From Curtobacterium sp. VKM Ac-1376 (GTDB lineage Bacteria; Actinomycetota; Actinomycetes; Actinomycetales; Microbacteriaceae), in NCBI RefSeq assembly GCF_015351025.1, contig NZ_JADKRV010000001.1:533053-597052 (forward strand): a DNA stretch of 64,000 nt. The letters run 5' to 3'. Shown here piece by piece: positions 33,704 to 41,555 of this stretch. Each line of letters starts with the position of its first letter. Positions within the stretch are counted from its first letter, which is position 1. The position numbers were made by a program, and so were the translations under genes. The notes beneath the pieces were generated by a model. It worked only from the letters and a program-made list of their open reading frames with translations. It was not told where the DNA came from and made no database searches.

Positions 33704-34179
33704 GCGGAGCAGGCGCGGCGGACCGCGACCAGGTCGACGGCACCGGGATCCGGGTGGCCATCATCGCCGGACAGTGGCACGACACGATCGCGGCGGGGCT
33801 CCTCGCCGGGGCGCAGCGCGAGGTGGAGCGCCTCGGGGCCACGGCCGACGTCATCCCCGTGCCCGGGAGCTTCGAGCTGCCCGTCGTCGCGAAGACCGCG
33901 CTGCAGGCAGGGTTCGACGCAGCGGTCGCTCTCGGTGTCATCATCCGCGGCGGCACCCCGCACTTCGAGTACGTGTCGGACGCCGCGACGAGCGGGCTCA
34001 CCCGGGTCGCCATCGAGACTGGCAAGCCCGTCGGGTTCGGCGTGCTCACCCTGGACGACGAGCAGCAGGGCCTGGACCGAGCCGGGTTGCCCGACTCCAA
34101 GGAGGACAAGGGCGCCGAGGCCGCACACGCGGCGATCAGCACTGCGGTGACGCTCCGGACCCTGCGCGTCCTGGCCTGA
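33700..34179 (+). CDS. ribH: 6,7-dimethyl-8-ribityllumazine synthase
   Basis: A 159-residue lumazine synthase. [29 protein letters not shown] is the N-terminal signature, [15 protein letters not shown] the substrate loop, and [28 protein letters not shown] the catalytic core with the HFEYV histidine. It overlaps ribB as ATGA. It makes the substrate of RibE; the enzyme assembles into pentamers or 60-mers. Confidence 0.97.
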   Translation: MSGAGAADRDQVDGTGIRVAIIAGQWHDTIAAGLLAGAQREVERLGATADVIPVPGSFELPVVAKTALQAGFDAAVALGVIIRGGTPHFEYVSDAATSGLTRVAIETGKPVGFGVLTLDDEQQGLDRAGLPDSKEDKGAEAAHAAISTAVTLRTLRVLA

Positions 34180-34186
34180 GTGCAAC

Positions 34187-34231
34187 GCAGAACGGCCCCG
34201 CTCCTCTCGACGAGGTGCGGGGCCGTTCTGC
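34187..34231. terminator. Terminator of the rib operon
   Basis: A 15-bp perfect stem, GCAGAACGGCCCCGC and complement, with a 15-base loop that can itself pair (CCTC/GAGG). It begins 8 bases after the ribH stop and may also end the small minus-strand gene. Confidence 0.85.
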
Positions 34232-34263
34232 TGCGCGGACTGGCCAGCGGCTGTGCTTGCTGG

Positions 34264-34434
34264 CTAGCGCTTGCCGAACACGTGGATCGGCAGGAAGAAG
34301 GAGAGGCTCATCAGGAGCACGCCGCCCATGAAGACGAAGGCCTGGCCCGACTCGACCTGGAAGGCGAACCCGAACAGGTACATCGACACCACCAGCAGCA
34401 GGATCGAGAAAACAGCGGCGATGACGCGGCCCAC
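34264..34434 (-). CDS. Small two-helix membrane protein
   Basis: A 56-residue protein, MGRVIAAVFSILLLVVSMYL..., ending GKR. The evidence is a GGAGGT ribosome site 5 bases before a GTG, third codon positions almost all G or C, and two hydrophobic helices (VIAAVFSILLLVVSMYLFGF and VFMGGVLLMSLSFFLPIHVF) around a short QVESGQ turn. It ends with a TAG 33 bases from the rib terminator and starts 66 bases from the stop of tetR. The function is unknown; it is short enough to be missed by automatic calling. Confidence 0.82.
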   Translation of the reverse strand: MGRVIAAVFSILLLVVSMYLFGFAFQVESGQAFVFMGGVLLMSLSFFLPIHVFGKR

Positions 34435-34500
34435 GGGATACCTCCGGGTGTCGACGAATGGATCGTTGCCCAGTCTATCCCCAGCAGCGGGTGCGCCGGT

Positions 34501-35049
34501 TCACGCTCCGGGTCGGGTCGCGATCAAGCGGTCGACGACGCCGAGCAGCGCCTCCATGTCGACACTGCCGCGGTTGGGCCGGACGTCGCTCGCGGCCCCG
34601 AGGGAGGCCTGGTGGTACAGCCCGTCGCCGAGGAGCTTGACGGCCTGCGCGGTCGGCTCGTCCCCGAGCGTGTCGACCAGTGTGGCGAGCCAGGCGTTTT
34701 CGGTGTCGTCGAGGGTGCGGCCGGCCTCTTCGTAGCCGGCCTGCTGCAGGCGGCTCGCGGCGAGGAGCGCGAGGTCGAGCTCGCTGCCGACGAACAGGCA
34801 GTTGCGGACGAAGTACCGGGCGGCGCCGTCCTCGGCCTCGGCCATGCGCTCGACGTCGATCGCGGACAGGTCCGACAGGCGTTCGCACAGCCCCTCGACC
34901 AGGGCCGCCTTGGAGCCGAAGTGGTACAGCAGCCCACCCTTGGAGACACCGGCACGAGCGGCGACGGCGTCGAGTGTGGCAGGACGCTCGCCGTCTGCGC
35001 ACACGATGGCGACGAAGCTGTCGAGGACACGGTCGCGGGCACTGGCCAT
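34501..35049 (-). CDS. TetR family regulator
   Basis: A 182-residue regulator. VLDSFVAIVCADGERPATLDAVAARAGVSKGGLLYHFGSKAALVEGL is the TetR HTH, and the remaining helices form the ligand domain. It is divergent from the fusion oxidoreductase at 35205, with 155 bp between that contain lac-like operators. It may respond to a small molecule, but its target is not certain because LacI also lies in this locus. Confidence 0.9.
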   Translation of the reverse strand: MASARDRVLDSFVAIVCADGERPATLDAVAARAGVSKGGLLYHFGSKAALVEGLCERLSDLSAIDVERMAEAEDGAARYFVRNCLFVGSELDLALLAASRLQQAGYEEAGRTLDDTENAWLATLVDTLGDEPTAQAVKLLGDGLYHQASLGAASDVRPNRGSVDMEALLGVVDRLIATRPGA

Positions 35050-35105
35050 GCGGAGAGTCTAGGAGCAGTTCCGGCAGGCTCGGACGCCTGACTGTCTGCG
35101 TCGGC

Positions 35106-35187
35106 CGTGAACGCTCACGATTCACCCGGCGTCCGTTGCTGATGCCGCTCGGTACCGCTAGCGTCGACTCGACCGTGAAGGTTCACG
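35106..35187 (+). promoter_or_regulatory. Lac-like promoter with two flanking operators
   Basis: TTGCTG (35136-35141) and TAGCGT (35159-35164) with a 17-bp spacer form a sigma-70-type promoter for the fusion gene. CGTGAACGCTCACG (35106-35119) lies upstream of -35, and CGTGAAGGTTCACG (35174-35187) covers the start of transcription. Their centres are 68 bp apart. The LacI-family gene two positions downstream is the likely binder, and divergent tetR may share the region. Confidence 0.65.
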
Positions 35188-35204
35188 AGACGACAAGGAT
35201 CCGC

Positions 35205-37241
35205 ATGTCAGCGCAGACGGTGAACACCGCCACCACCCCGACCTCCACCGCGAGCGACCACCCCGGGTGGGCCGTCCTCGGGCCGGGCGGCATCGCCCGG
35301 CGCTTCCTCTCCCAGCTGCCCGCGAGCCGTGGTGCCCTCGTCGCTGCCGGTAGCTCGTCGTCCGAGCGGGCGCAGGCCTTCGCGGACGAAGCCGCCGAGT
35401 TCGGGTTCACCGACGTCACCGCCGGGACCTACGACGAGGTGCTCGCCGACCCACGCGTCGACGCCGTCTACGTGTCGACCGTGCACACCGGTCACGCCCG
35501 GCTCGTGCTCGCCGCGCTCGAGGCGGGCAAGGCCGTCCTGTGCGAGAAGCCGCTCGCCGTGAACCACGGCACGGCGATGGCACTGACCGACGCCGCACGA
35601 CAGGCCGGCCTGCCGCTGGTCGAGGCGTTCATGTACCGCTTCCACCCGCAGACCGCGGCGCTGCTCGACCTGGTCCGCGACGGTGTCATCGGCGACGTCA
35701 CCCACATCGACGCCTCCTTCGCCTTCCGCACGGGGGAGCGCACGGGTCGCCTGTTCGACGTCGCCACCGCCGGTGGCGGGATCCTCGACGTCGGCGGGTA
35801 CCCGGTGACGATGGCCGCCGCGATCGTGCAGGCCGCGACCGGTGCAGCCGTCGCCGAGCCCGTCGACCTCACCGCCACCGGCACGCTCGGGCCGACCGGG
35901 GTCGACGAGTGGACGGTCGCGCAGCTCACGTACAAGAACGGTACCACGGCGTCGGTCCGGACCGGGGTCCTCGTGCAGGACGACAACGCCGTGTCGGTGT
36001 ACGGCACCCGGGGCCGCATCGTGCTCACCGACCCGTGGACCCTCGGTGACGACCCCACGATCGAGATCCGCACCGTCGACGAGGCGCCGCGCACGCTGTC
36101 CTTCGCCGGCGAGCACCCCTACGCCCGCGAGGCCGACGCCACCACGGACGCCCTGCGCGCCGGTTCGGTCGAGGCCCCGCAGATGACCATCGACGAGACC
36201 CTCGCGACCGCGCGCACGCTCGACAGGTGGCGCGCGGCGATCGGCCTGCGCTACCCCTTCGAGGCCGAGACCGCGGACATCCCGACGGTGAGCGGCCGGC
36301 CACTCCGCGTCGCCGACGGCAACCCGATGCGGTACGGCCAGATCCCGGGGGTCGGCAAGAAGTTGTCCCGCCTCGTGATGGGCGTCGACAACCAGCCGGA
36401 CCTGGCGCACGCCAGCGCGATCTTCGACCTGTTCGTGGAGCAGGGCGGCAACGTGTTCGACACCGGCTACATCTACGGCGGCGGCGTGCTCGAGGGTCGT
36501 CTCGGCAAGTGGATCCAGAACCGGGGGATCCGACAGGACGTGGTCGTCATCACGAAGGGCGCCCACACCCCGCACTGCGACCCGGAGTCGCTGACGAAGC
36601 AGCTGCTCGAGAGCCTCGAGCGCCAGGGCACCGACTACGCGGACATCTACATGATGCACCGCGACAACCCGGACATCCCGGTGGGTGAGTTCGTCGACGT
36701 GCTCGACGAACACCGTCGCGCCGGGCGCATCCGGGTGTACGGCGGGTCGAACTGGACGCCGGCGCGCTTCGACGAGGCGAACGCGTACGCGCGGGCCAAC
36801 GGCAAGCACGGGTTCGAGGTGCTCAGCAACCACTTCGGCCTGGCCGAGGCGTACGACGTGCCGTGGGCCGGCTGCGAGCACGCCACTGATCCGGCGTCGA
36901 AGGCCTGGCTCGAGGAACGCCAGATCCCACTGCTGCCGTGGTCGTCCCAGGCGAGGGGGTTCTTCACCGGACGCGCGACGCCGGAGGACACCAGTGACGC
37001 CGAACTGGTTCGCTGCTACTACTCGGACGAGAACTTCGAGCGGCTCCGTCGTGCTCGGGAGCTCGGCGAGCAGTTCGGCGTCCCCGCCACCGCGATCGCC
37101 CTGGCGTACGTGCTCAACCAGCCGTTCCCGACGTTCCCGCTCTTCGGACCCCGTACGATCGCGGAAGCCCGTTCCTCGATGACGGGCCTCTCCGTCGACC
37201 TCACCCCGGAACAGGTGGCATGGCTGGACCTCCGCGCGTGA
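35205..37241 (+). CDS. Gfo/Idh/MocA oxidoreductase fused to aldo/keto reductase
   Basis: A 678-residue fusion. Residues 20-360 are a Gfo/Idh/MocA dehydrogenase: AVLGPGGIARRFL NAD(P) fold, VDAVYVSTVHTGHARLVLAALEAGKAVLCEKPLAVN with the EKP motif, and a C-terminal domain with GGGILDVGGYP. Residues 370-678 are an aldo/keto reductase: VFDTGYIYGGG with the Asp/Tyr, TKGAHTPHCDPES, DYADIYMMHRDNP, and the C-terminal WSSQARGFFTG. The two halves are normally separate enzymes. AAGGA precedes the ATG. The gene overlaps lacI by 22 bases. Substrates are unknown, possibly a sugar or inositol. Confidence 0.85.
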   Translation: MSAQTVNTATTPTSTASDHPGWAVLGPGGIARRFLSQLPASRGALVAAGSSSSERAQAFADEAAEFGFTDVTAGTYDEVLADPRVDAVYVSTVHTGHARLVLAALEAGKAVLCEKPLAVNHGTAMALTDAARQAGLPLVEAFMYRFHPQTAALLDLVRDGVIGDVTHIDASFAFRTGERTGRLFDVATAGGGILDVGGYPVTMAAAIVQAATGAAVAEPVDLTATGTLGPTGVDEWTVAQLTYKNGTTASVRTGVLVQDDNAVSVYGTRGRIVLTDPWTLGDDPTIEIRTVDEAPRTLSFAGEHPYAREADATTDALRAGSVEAPQMTIDETLATARTLDRWRAAIGLRYPFEAETADIPTVSGRPLRVADGNPMRYGQIPGVGKKLSRLVMGVDNQPDLAHASAIFDLFVEQGGNVFDTGYIYGGGVLEGRLGKWIQNRGIRQDVVVITKGAHTPHCDPESLTKQLLESLERQGTDYADIYMMHRDNPDIPVGEFVDVLDEHRRAGRIRVYGGSNWTPARFDEANAYARANGKHGFEVLSNHFGLAEAYDVPWAGCEHATDPASKAWLEERQIPLLPWSSQARGFFTGRATPEDTSDAELVRCYYSDENFERLRRARELGEQFGVPATAIALAYVLNQPFPTFPLFGPRTIAEARSSMTGLSVDLTPEQVAWLDLRA

Positions 37242-38227
37242 CCCCGGGCGGCCGCGCGACGATCATCGACGTCGCCGCGGCCGCCGGGGTGTCCCGGCAG
37301 ACCGTCACCCGCGCGATGAACGGCATGCCCGGCATCAGCGCTGCGACGAAGGAGCGCGTGCTCGCCACGGCGGCCGCGCTCGACTACCGGCCCTCCCGGT
37401 TCGGCCGCGGGCTGGTCACGGGCGGCGACCACCAGCTCGGGCTCGTCGTCAACGACCTGCGGAACCCGTACGCCCCGGCGCTCGCCTCGGCGGTGCTCGG
37501 CTTGGCTGCGGCACGCGGGTGGAACGTCATGCTCGCCGACGTCGGGCTGGCCGGCGACTCCGACCGGATGGTGGAGTCCCTCGGCGCGCAGACCGACGTC
37601 GTCATCGGGTACCTCGGCTCCCGCGCCCCGGAGTGGATCGAACGGCTCGGTCCGGTGCCGGTCGTCGAACTCGACCCCTCCGGTGCGGTGGCCCGTGCTG
37701 CGGTCCGGATCGACCCCGTCGCGGCGATCGACGACCTCGCCGACCACCTGGTCGCCGTCGGCGTGAAGCACCCGGTGGTGCTCGACGCGTCGGCCGACGG
37801 TGTGCCGAGCCAGCGGGGGACCCGCATGGTCGACGCGCTCCGCCGTCGTGGCTACCTGCCTGACCTCGTGATCGCCTCGGCACCCACGGCCGAGGCCGGT
37901 GCCGAGCAGACCGAACGGATCCTCACCGAGCACCGCCGGGTGGACGCGGTCCTGGCCTTCAACGACGTGCTGGCGCTCGGCGTGCTGTCGGCCTGCCGTC
38001 GTGCCGGGGTGGACGTCCCCGGTGACGTCCGCGTGGTGGGGGTCGACGGACTCCCGCTCGGGACGCTCGTCGCGCCGACGCTCACCACGCTCGCCGTGGA
38101 CCTGGACGAGGTCGCCCGGCTGGCCCTCGACCTGGCGCTCGGCATGCTCGCGGGCGAGCTGCCGCGCTCCGGCGCGGCCGTCGAGCGCACGGTGCGACAC
38201 CGGTTGCTGCTCCGCGAATCGGCGTAG
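37220..38227 (+). CDS. LacI family transcriptional regulator
   Basis: A 335-residue regulator. The HTH reads ATIIDVAAAAGVSRQTVTRAMNGMPGISAATKERVLATAAALDYRPS with the hinge following. A periplasmic-binding-protein-like sensor domain follows, ending in the sugar-pocket region (AFNDVLALGVLSACRRAGVDVPGDVRVVGVDG). It overlaps the fusion gene by 22 bases if the ATG at 37220 is used; a GTG at 37238 would overlap it by 4 bases as GTGA. Co-transcription suggests it represses its own operon through the two operators at 35106 and 35174. Confidence 0.93.
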   Translation: MAGPPRVTPGGRATIIDVAAAAGVSRQTVTRAMNGMPGISAATKERVLATAAALDYRPSRFGRGLVTGGDHQLGLVVNDLRNPYAPALASAVLGLAAARGWNVMLADVGLAGDSDRMVESLGAQTDVVIGYLGSRAPEWIERLGPVPVVELDPSGAVARAAVRIDPVAAIDDLADHLVAVGVKHPVVLDASADGVPSQRGTRMVDALRRRGYLPDLVIASAPTAEAGAEQTERILTEHRRVDAVLAFNDVLALGVLSACRRAGVDVPGDVRVVGVDGLPLGTLVAPTLTTLAVDLDEVARLALDLALGMLAGELPRSGAAVERTVRHRLLLRESA

Positions 38228-38251
38228 GCCCGACAACGCGACCAGTGGAAC

Positions 38252-38291
38252 GTCGGGAGGCCCGTGGCGAGACCGCCACGGGCCTCCCGAC
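38252..38291. terminator. Terminator-like hairpin, GGAGGC family
   Basis: An 18-bp perfect stem (GTCGGGAGGCCCGTGGCG) with an AGAC loop, 25 bases after the lacI stop. The sequence is nearly identical to the hairpins at 17812 and 51393. Confidence 0.82.
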
Positions 38292-38306
38292 CGTCATCTG
38301 TTGCAC

Positions 38307-38336
38307 TTGCAACCAAAACCGTCCGGACGGTACACT
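38307..38336 (+). promoter_or_regulatory. Sigma-70-type promoter with palindromic operator
   Basis: TTGCAA (38307-38312) and TACACT (38331-38336) are 18 bp apart. The exact palindrome ACCGTCCGGACGGT (38318-38331) fills the spacer and touches -10, an ideal place for a repressor. It serves the DHA2 exporter at 38441. The form suits a TetR-type operator, but no tetR adjoins. Confidence 0.75.
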
Positions 38337-38440
38337 AACGGAGTCCTGACGGGGCGCGTGTCCATTCCGCGTCCCGTCTCGTCTGCCCCGCGTACCACCC
38401 GCCGTCGACCTGGTCCGGCTCGAAGTCCCAGGAGTCCGCC

Positions 38441-39964
38441 GTGTCCGCACTGCTCACCAGCCCCGTCGCCACCCGCGTCACCGGGAGCCGCGCCCGACGG
38501 TTCCTGGCGCTCGCCGTGCTGATGCTGCCGGTCCTGCTCATCTCGGTGGACAACACCGTCCTGAGCTTCGCCCTGCCGTCGATCAGCCGCGCGCTCAACC
38601 CCGACGCCACCACGCAGCTCTGGATCGTGGACGCGTACCCGCTGGTGCTCGCGGGCCTGCTCGTCGTGATGGGCAGCATCGGCGACCGCATCGGACGCCG
38701 ACGGATCCTGGTCATCGGTGCGACCGGCTTCGCCCTGTTCTCGGTGGCCGCGGCCTTCGCGACCGACGCCTGGATGCTCGTCGCGGCCCGGATCGCGATG
38801 GGGGTCTTCGGCGCGATGCTCATGCCCGCCACCCTGTCGATCATCCGCAACGTCTTCGTCGACGCGGGGGAGCGACGGATGGCGCTCGCCGTCTGGTCGA
38901 CCATGTTCGCCGCCGGCAATGCCCTCGGGCCACTCGTCGGCGGCGCGCTGCTCGCACACTTCCACTGGGGCAGCGTCTTCCTGGTCGCGGTGCCGATCCT
39001 CGTGCTCATGCTCGTCGGCGTGCCGTTCTGCGTGCCGGAGTCCCGCGATCCGATGCCCGGGCCCGTGGACGTGCCGAGCATGTTCCTGTCCCTCGGCGCA
39101 CTCGCTCCGATCGCATGGGCCATCAAGTCGGTCGTGCACCCGGAGGAGCGCGGGTTCGCCGTCGCGATGCTCGCCGTCGGTGTGGTCTGCGGCATCGCGT
39201 TCGTCCGGCGGCAGCTCCGGTCCCGCACGCCCATGCTCGACCTGCGGCTGTTCCGCAGCACCGCGTTCACCGGCAGCGTGCTCATGAACCTGGCCGCGAT
39301 GTTCTCGCTCACCGGTTTCCTCTTCTTCATCGCCCAGCACCTGCAACTCGTGGCCGGACTCGACCCCTTCATGTCCGGGGTCGTGCTCATCCCGGGGTCG
39401 GTGCTGACCATCGTCGCCGGGCTCGCGGTCGTGCCGATCGTCGCCCGTGTGGCACCGCGCTGGGTCGTCTTCGTGGCGCTGCTGTTCTCGGCAGCGGCGT
39501 ACGCACTCGTCGCCGTCCTCGGGCACCACGCGTCCATCGCCGCACTGGCGTTCGCGTTCGTGCTGCTCGGCATCGGCATCGGGGCGTCCGAGACGGTGAC
39601 GAACGACCTCATCATCTCGACGGCCCCGGCGGACAAGGCCGGAGCCGCGTCGGCGATGTCCGAGACGGCGTACGAGATCGGTGCCGTGCTCGGCACCGCG
39701 GTCCTCGGCACCATCCTCGCCACGACCTACCGGGCGCACGTGGTGGTTCCGGACGGGCTGTCCTCGGCGTCGCACGTCGCGGCGCAGGAGACCCTCGGCG
39801 GTGCGGTCACCGCGGCCGGCCAGCTCGGCGGTGGTGCCGGGCAGGTGCTCCTCGAGTCGGCGCGGGCCGCGTTCGACTCGGGCGTGACGATCACGGCCGG
39901 TGTCGCGGCGGTGCTCATGGTGGTGGCGGCCGCGGGCGCACTCGTCATGCTGAAGCGCCGCTGA
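38441..39964 (+). CDS. MFS exporter, DHA2 (QacA/SmvA-like)
   Basis: A 507-residue exporter with about 14 helices. Helix 1 carries LLISVDNTVLSFALPSIS, with the Asp typical of QacA/SmvA-type transporters of cationic compounds. GRRRILVIG and QLWIVDAYPLVLAGLLVVMGSIGDRIGRR follow (motif A), and SETAYEIGAVLGTAVLGTILATTY is near the C-terminus. The start is a GTG with AGGAG 7 bases upstream. A promoter with a palindromic operator lies 105 bases upstream. The substrate is inferred only. Confidence 0.9.
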   Translation: MSALLTSPVATRVTGSRARRFLALAVLMLPVLLISVDNTVLSFALPSISRALNPDATTQLWIVDAYPLVLAGLLVVMGSIGDRIGRRRILVIGATGFALFSVAAAFATDAWMLVAARIAMGVFGAMLMPATLSIIRNVFVDAGERRMALAVWSTMFAAGNALGPLVGGALLAHFHWGSVFLVAVPILVLMLVGVPFCVPESRDPMPGPVDVPSMFLSLGALAPIAWAIKSVVHPEERGFAVAMLAVGVVCGIAFVRRQLRSRTPMLDLRLFRSTAFTGSVLMNLAAMFSLTGFLFFIAQHLQLVAGLDPFMSGVVLIPGSVLTIVAGLAVVPIVARVAPRWVVFVALLFSAAAYALVAVLGHHASIAALAFAFVLLGIGIGASETVTNDLIISTAPADKAGAASAMSETAYEIGAVLGTAVLGTILATTYRAHVVVPDGLSSASHVAAQETLGGAVTAAGQLGGGAGQVLLESARAAFDSGVTITAGVAAVLMVVAAAGALVMLKRR

Positions 39965-39990
39965 CGCCGGGCGCCGGCTCGCTCGGCTTG

Positions 39991-40041
39991 GTGAGCAGAA
40001 ATGGTCGGGACGGCGCACGCCACCCGACCATTCCTGCTCAC
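39991..40041. repeat. AGCAGAAATGGTCG palindromic repeat, copy 1
   Basis: Arms GTGAGCAGAAATGGTCGGG and CCCGACCATTCCTGCTCAC (one mismatch) enclose a 13-base loop. The arm core AGCAGAAATGGTCG recurs at 55356-55402. It follows the exporter stop by 26 bases and probably terminates it. Confidence 0.75.
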
Positions 40042-40087
40042 GAAGCCGCCGCGCGCCGCGCCCGGGCGCTCGCGAACCTGTGAATCG

Positions 40088-40118
40088 TTGACCTCAACCA
40101 GGGTTCAGGTCATACGTT
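40088..40118 (+). promoter_or_regulatory. MerR-type promoter with 19-bp spacer
   Basis: TTGACC (40088-40093) and TACGTT (40113-40118) are separated by 19 bp, the lengthened spacer typical of MerR-controlled promoters. The dyad GACCTCAACC (40090-40099), a 2-base centre and GGTTCAGGTC (40102-40111), with one mismatch, lies between the elements, as in SoxR/MerR sites. It serves the flavin reductase at 40175. The MerR protein is encoded elsewhere. Confidence 0.82.
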
Positions 40119-40174
40119 GGGTGACAGCCGCCGGAGTGACGGCAGCCCCTCCCGAAGGAACGACCACGATCACC

Positions 40175-40684
40175 ATGCCCGACGAAGCACCGGCGACCAT
40201 CGCCGACGCGTACAAGTCCGCGTTCCGCGCGCACCCCGCCGGTGTCGCCGTCATCACTGCCGAGGGCCCGGACGGTCCGACCGGCCTCACCGCCTCGAGC
40301 GTCGCGAGCGTCGCCGTCGATCCGCCGGTCCTCGTGTTCTCCCTCTCCACGAACTCCGGCTCGGCCGGCGTCGTGCTCGGTGCACCGCTGTTCGTCGTGC
40401 ACCTGGTCGACTCGCTCGGCGTCGCACTCGCCCGGCGGTTCGCTTCGACCGGAAGCCCCGCAGCCGACGACCCGATCTGGGGCACACTGCCCTCGGGTGA
40501 CCGCTACCTGCCGAGCGCCGCCAGCGCCCTGCGCTGCCGACCGCTGTCCACGACGCCGATCGGCAGCTCCACCGTCGTCGTCGCCGAGGTCCTCGACATC
40601 GTCATCGGCACGGACCGCGGGGAGCCGTTGGTCTACCACAACCGGGAATTCCACTCCCTCACCGATCGTTCCCGGCTCTCGTGA
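40175..40684 (+). CDS. Flavin reductase family protein
   Basis: A 169-residue FMN-binding split-barrel protein. FRAHPAGVAVITAEGPDGPTGLTASSVASVAVDPPVLVFSLSTNSGSAG is the N-terminal FMN-binding core and VVLGAPLFVVHLVDSLGVALARRFAS follows; YHNREFHSL near the end is the family C-terminal motif. It reduces flavin for a partner monooxygenase, or may bind haem or FMN. The ATG at 40175 is chosen; AAGGA lies 15 bases upstream, which is far. A MerR-type promoter lies 57 bases upstream. Confidence 0.82.
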   Translation: MPDEAPATIADAYKSAFRAHPAGVAVITAEGPDGPTGLTASSVASVAVDPPVLVFSLSTNSGSAGVVLGAPLFVVHLVDSLGVALARRFASTGSPAADDPIWGTLPSGDRYLPSAASALRCRPLSTTPIGSSTVVVAEVLDIVIGTDRGEPLVYHNREFHSLTDRSRLS

Positions 40685-40728
40685 GCCGCGGAGCCCGCGT
40701 CCCAACCAACTGATCGAAAGGACCTCAC

Positions 40729-41343
40729 ATGGCTGAGTACACCCTGCCGGAGCTGCCGTACGACTACGCCGCACTCGAGCCGCACATCAGCGGCAAGATC
40801 ATGCAGCTGCACCACGACAAGCACCACCAGACCTACGTGACGGGTGCGAACACCGCGCTCGAGCAGCTCGCCGAGGCCCGTGAGTCGGGCAACCTGGCGA
40901 ACATCAACAAGCTCGAGAAGGACCTCGCGTTCCACCTCGGTGGCCACGTGAACCACTCGATCTTCTGGACCAACCTCGGTCCGGACACGAAGGTCCCCGA
41001 GGGTGAGCTCGCCGCGGCGATCGACGAGTTCTTCGGTTCGTTCGAGAAGTTCCAGGCCCAGTTCACCGCCGTCGCGAACGGCATCCAGGGCTCTGGCTGG
41101 TCCGTGCTCGCATGGGACACCGTGGGCCAGAAGCTCACCACGTTCCAGCTCTTCGACCAGCAGGGCAACATCCCCTTCGGGCTCGTCCCGATCTTCATGC
41201 TCGACATGTGGGAGCACGCCTTCTACCTCGACTACCTCAACGTCAAGGCGGACTACGTCAAGGCCGTGTGGAACATCGTCGACTGGGAGAACGTGGCTGC
41301 ACGCTTCGCGAACGCGAAGTCGCAGCGGTTCGTCACGCTCTGA
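40729..41343 (+). CDS. sodA: Superoxide dismutase, Mn-type
   Basis: A 204-residue Fe/Mn-superfamily superoxide dismutase. The ligands are His in [15 protein letters not shown], His in [10 protein letters not shown], and Asp/His in [20 protein letters not shown] (Gly where Fe enzymes have Gln) and the Gln in [10 protein letters not shown] (in the position of the second-sphere glutamine of Mn enzymes) favour manganese. AAGGA precedes the ATG. It follows the flavin reductase by 44 bases and is probably an oxidative-stress partner of it. Confidence 0.96.
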   Translation: MAEYTLPELPYDYAALEPHISGKIMQLHHDKHHQTYVTGANTALEQLAEARESGNLANINKLEKDLAFHLGGHVNHSIFWTNLGPDTKVPEGELAAAIDEFFGSFEKFQAQFTAVANGIQGSGWSVLAWDTVGQKLTTFQLFDQQGNIPFGLVPIFMLDMWEHAFYLDYLNVKADYVKAVWNIVDWENVAARFANAKSQRFVTL

Positions 41344-41378
41344 TCGACGTCGGCGGGTCACCTCGGTGACGACCTGAC

Positions 41379-41420
41379 GAACGGGAGGCACGGTGCCAGC
41401 TGGCACCGTGCCTTCCGTTC
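41379..41420. terminator. Bidirectional terminator-like hairpin, GGAGGC family
   Basis: A near-perfect 42-bp palindrome centred on AGCT, left arm GAACGGGAGGCACGGTGCCA. It lies between convergent sodA and tetR, 35 bases after the sodA stop. Confidence 0.82.
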
Positions 41421-41555
41421 ATGGTGGCGACCTTTCGGGCTGGCCGACGGTTCACGCAGCGCTCTGTGCGTGACCTGGCAGTCAGCAGGAGAGCCTGGGG
41501 AACGACCGGCGCGACCGCCGACCGCGCGGTCGGCGCTGGTCCGCTGATCTGCGGG

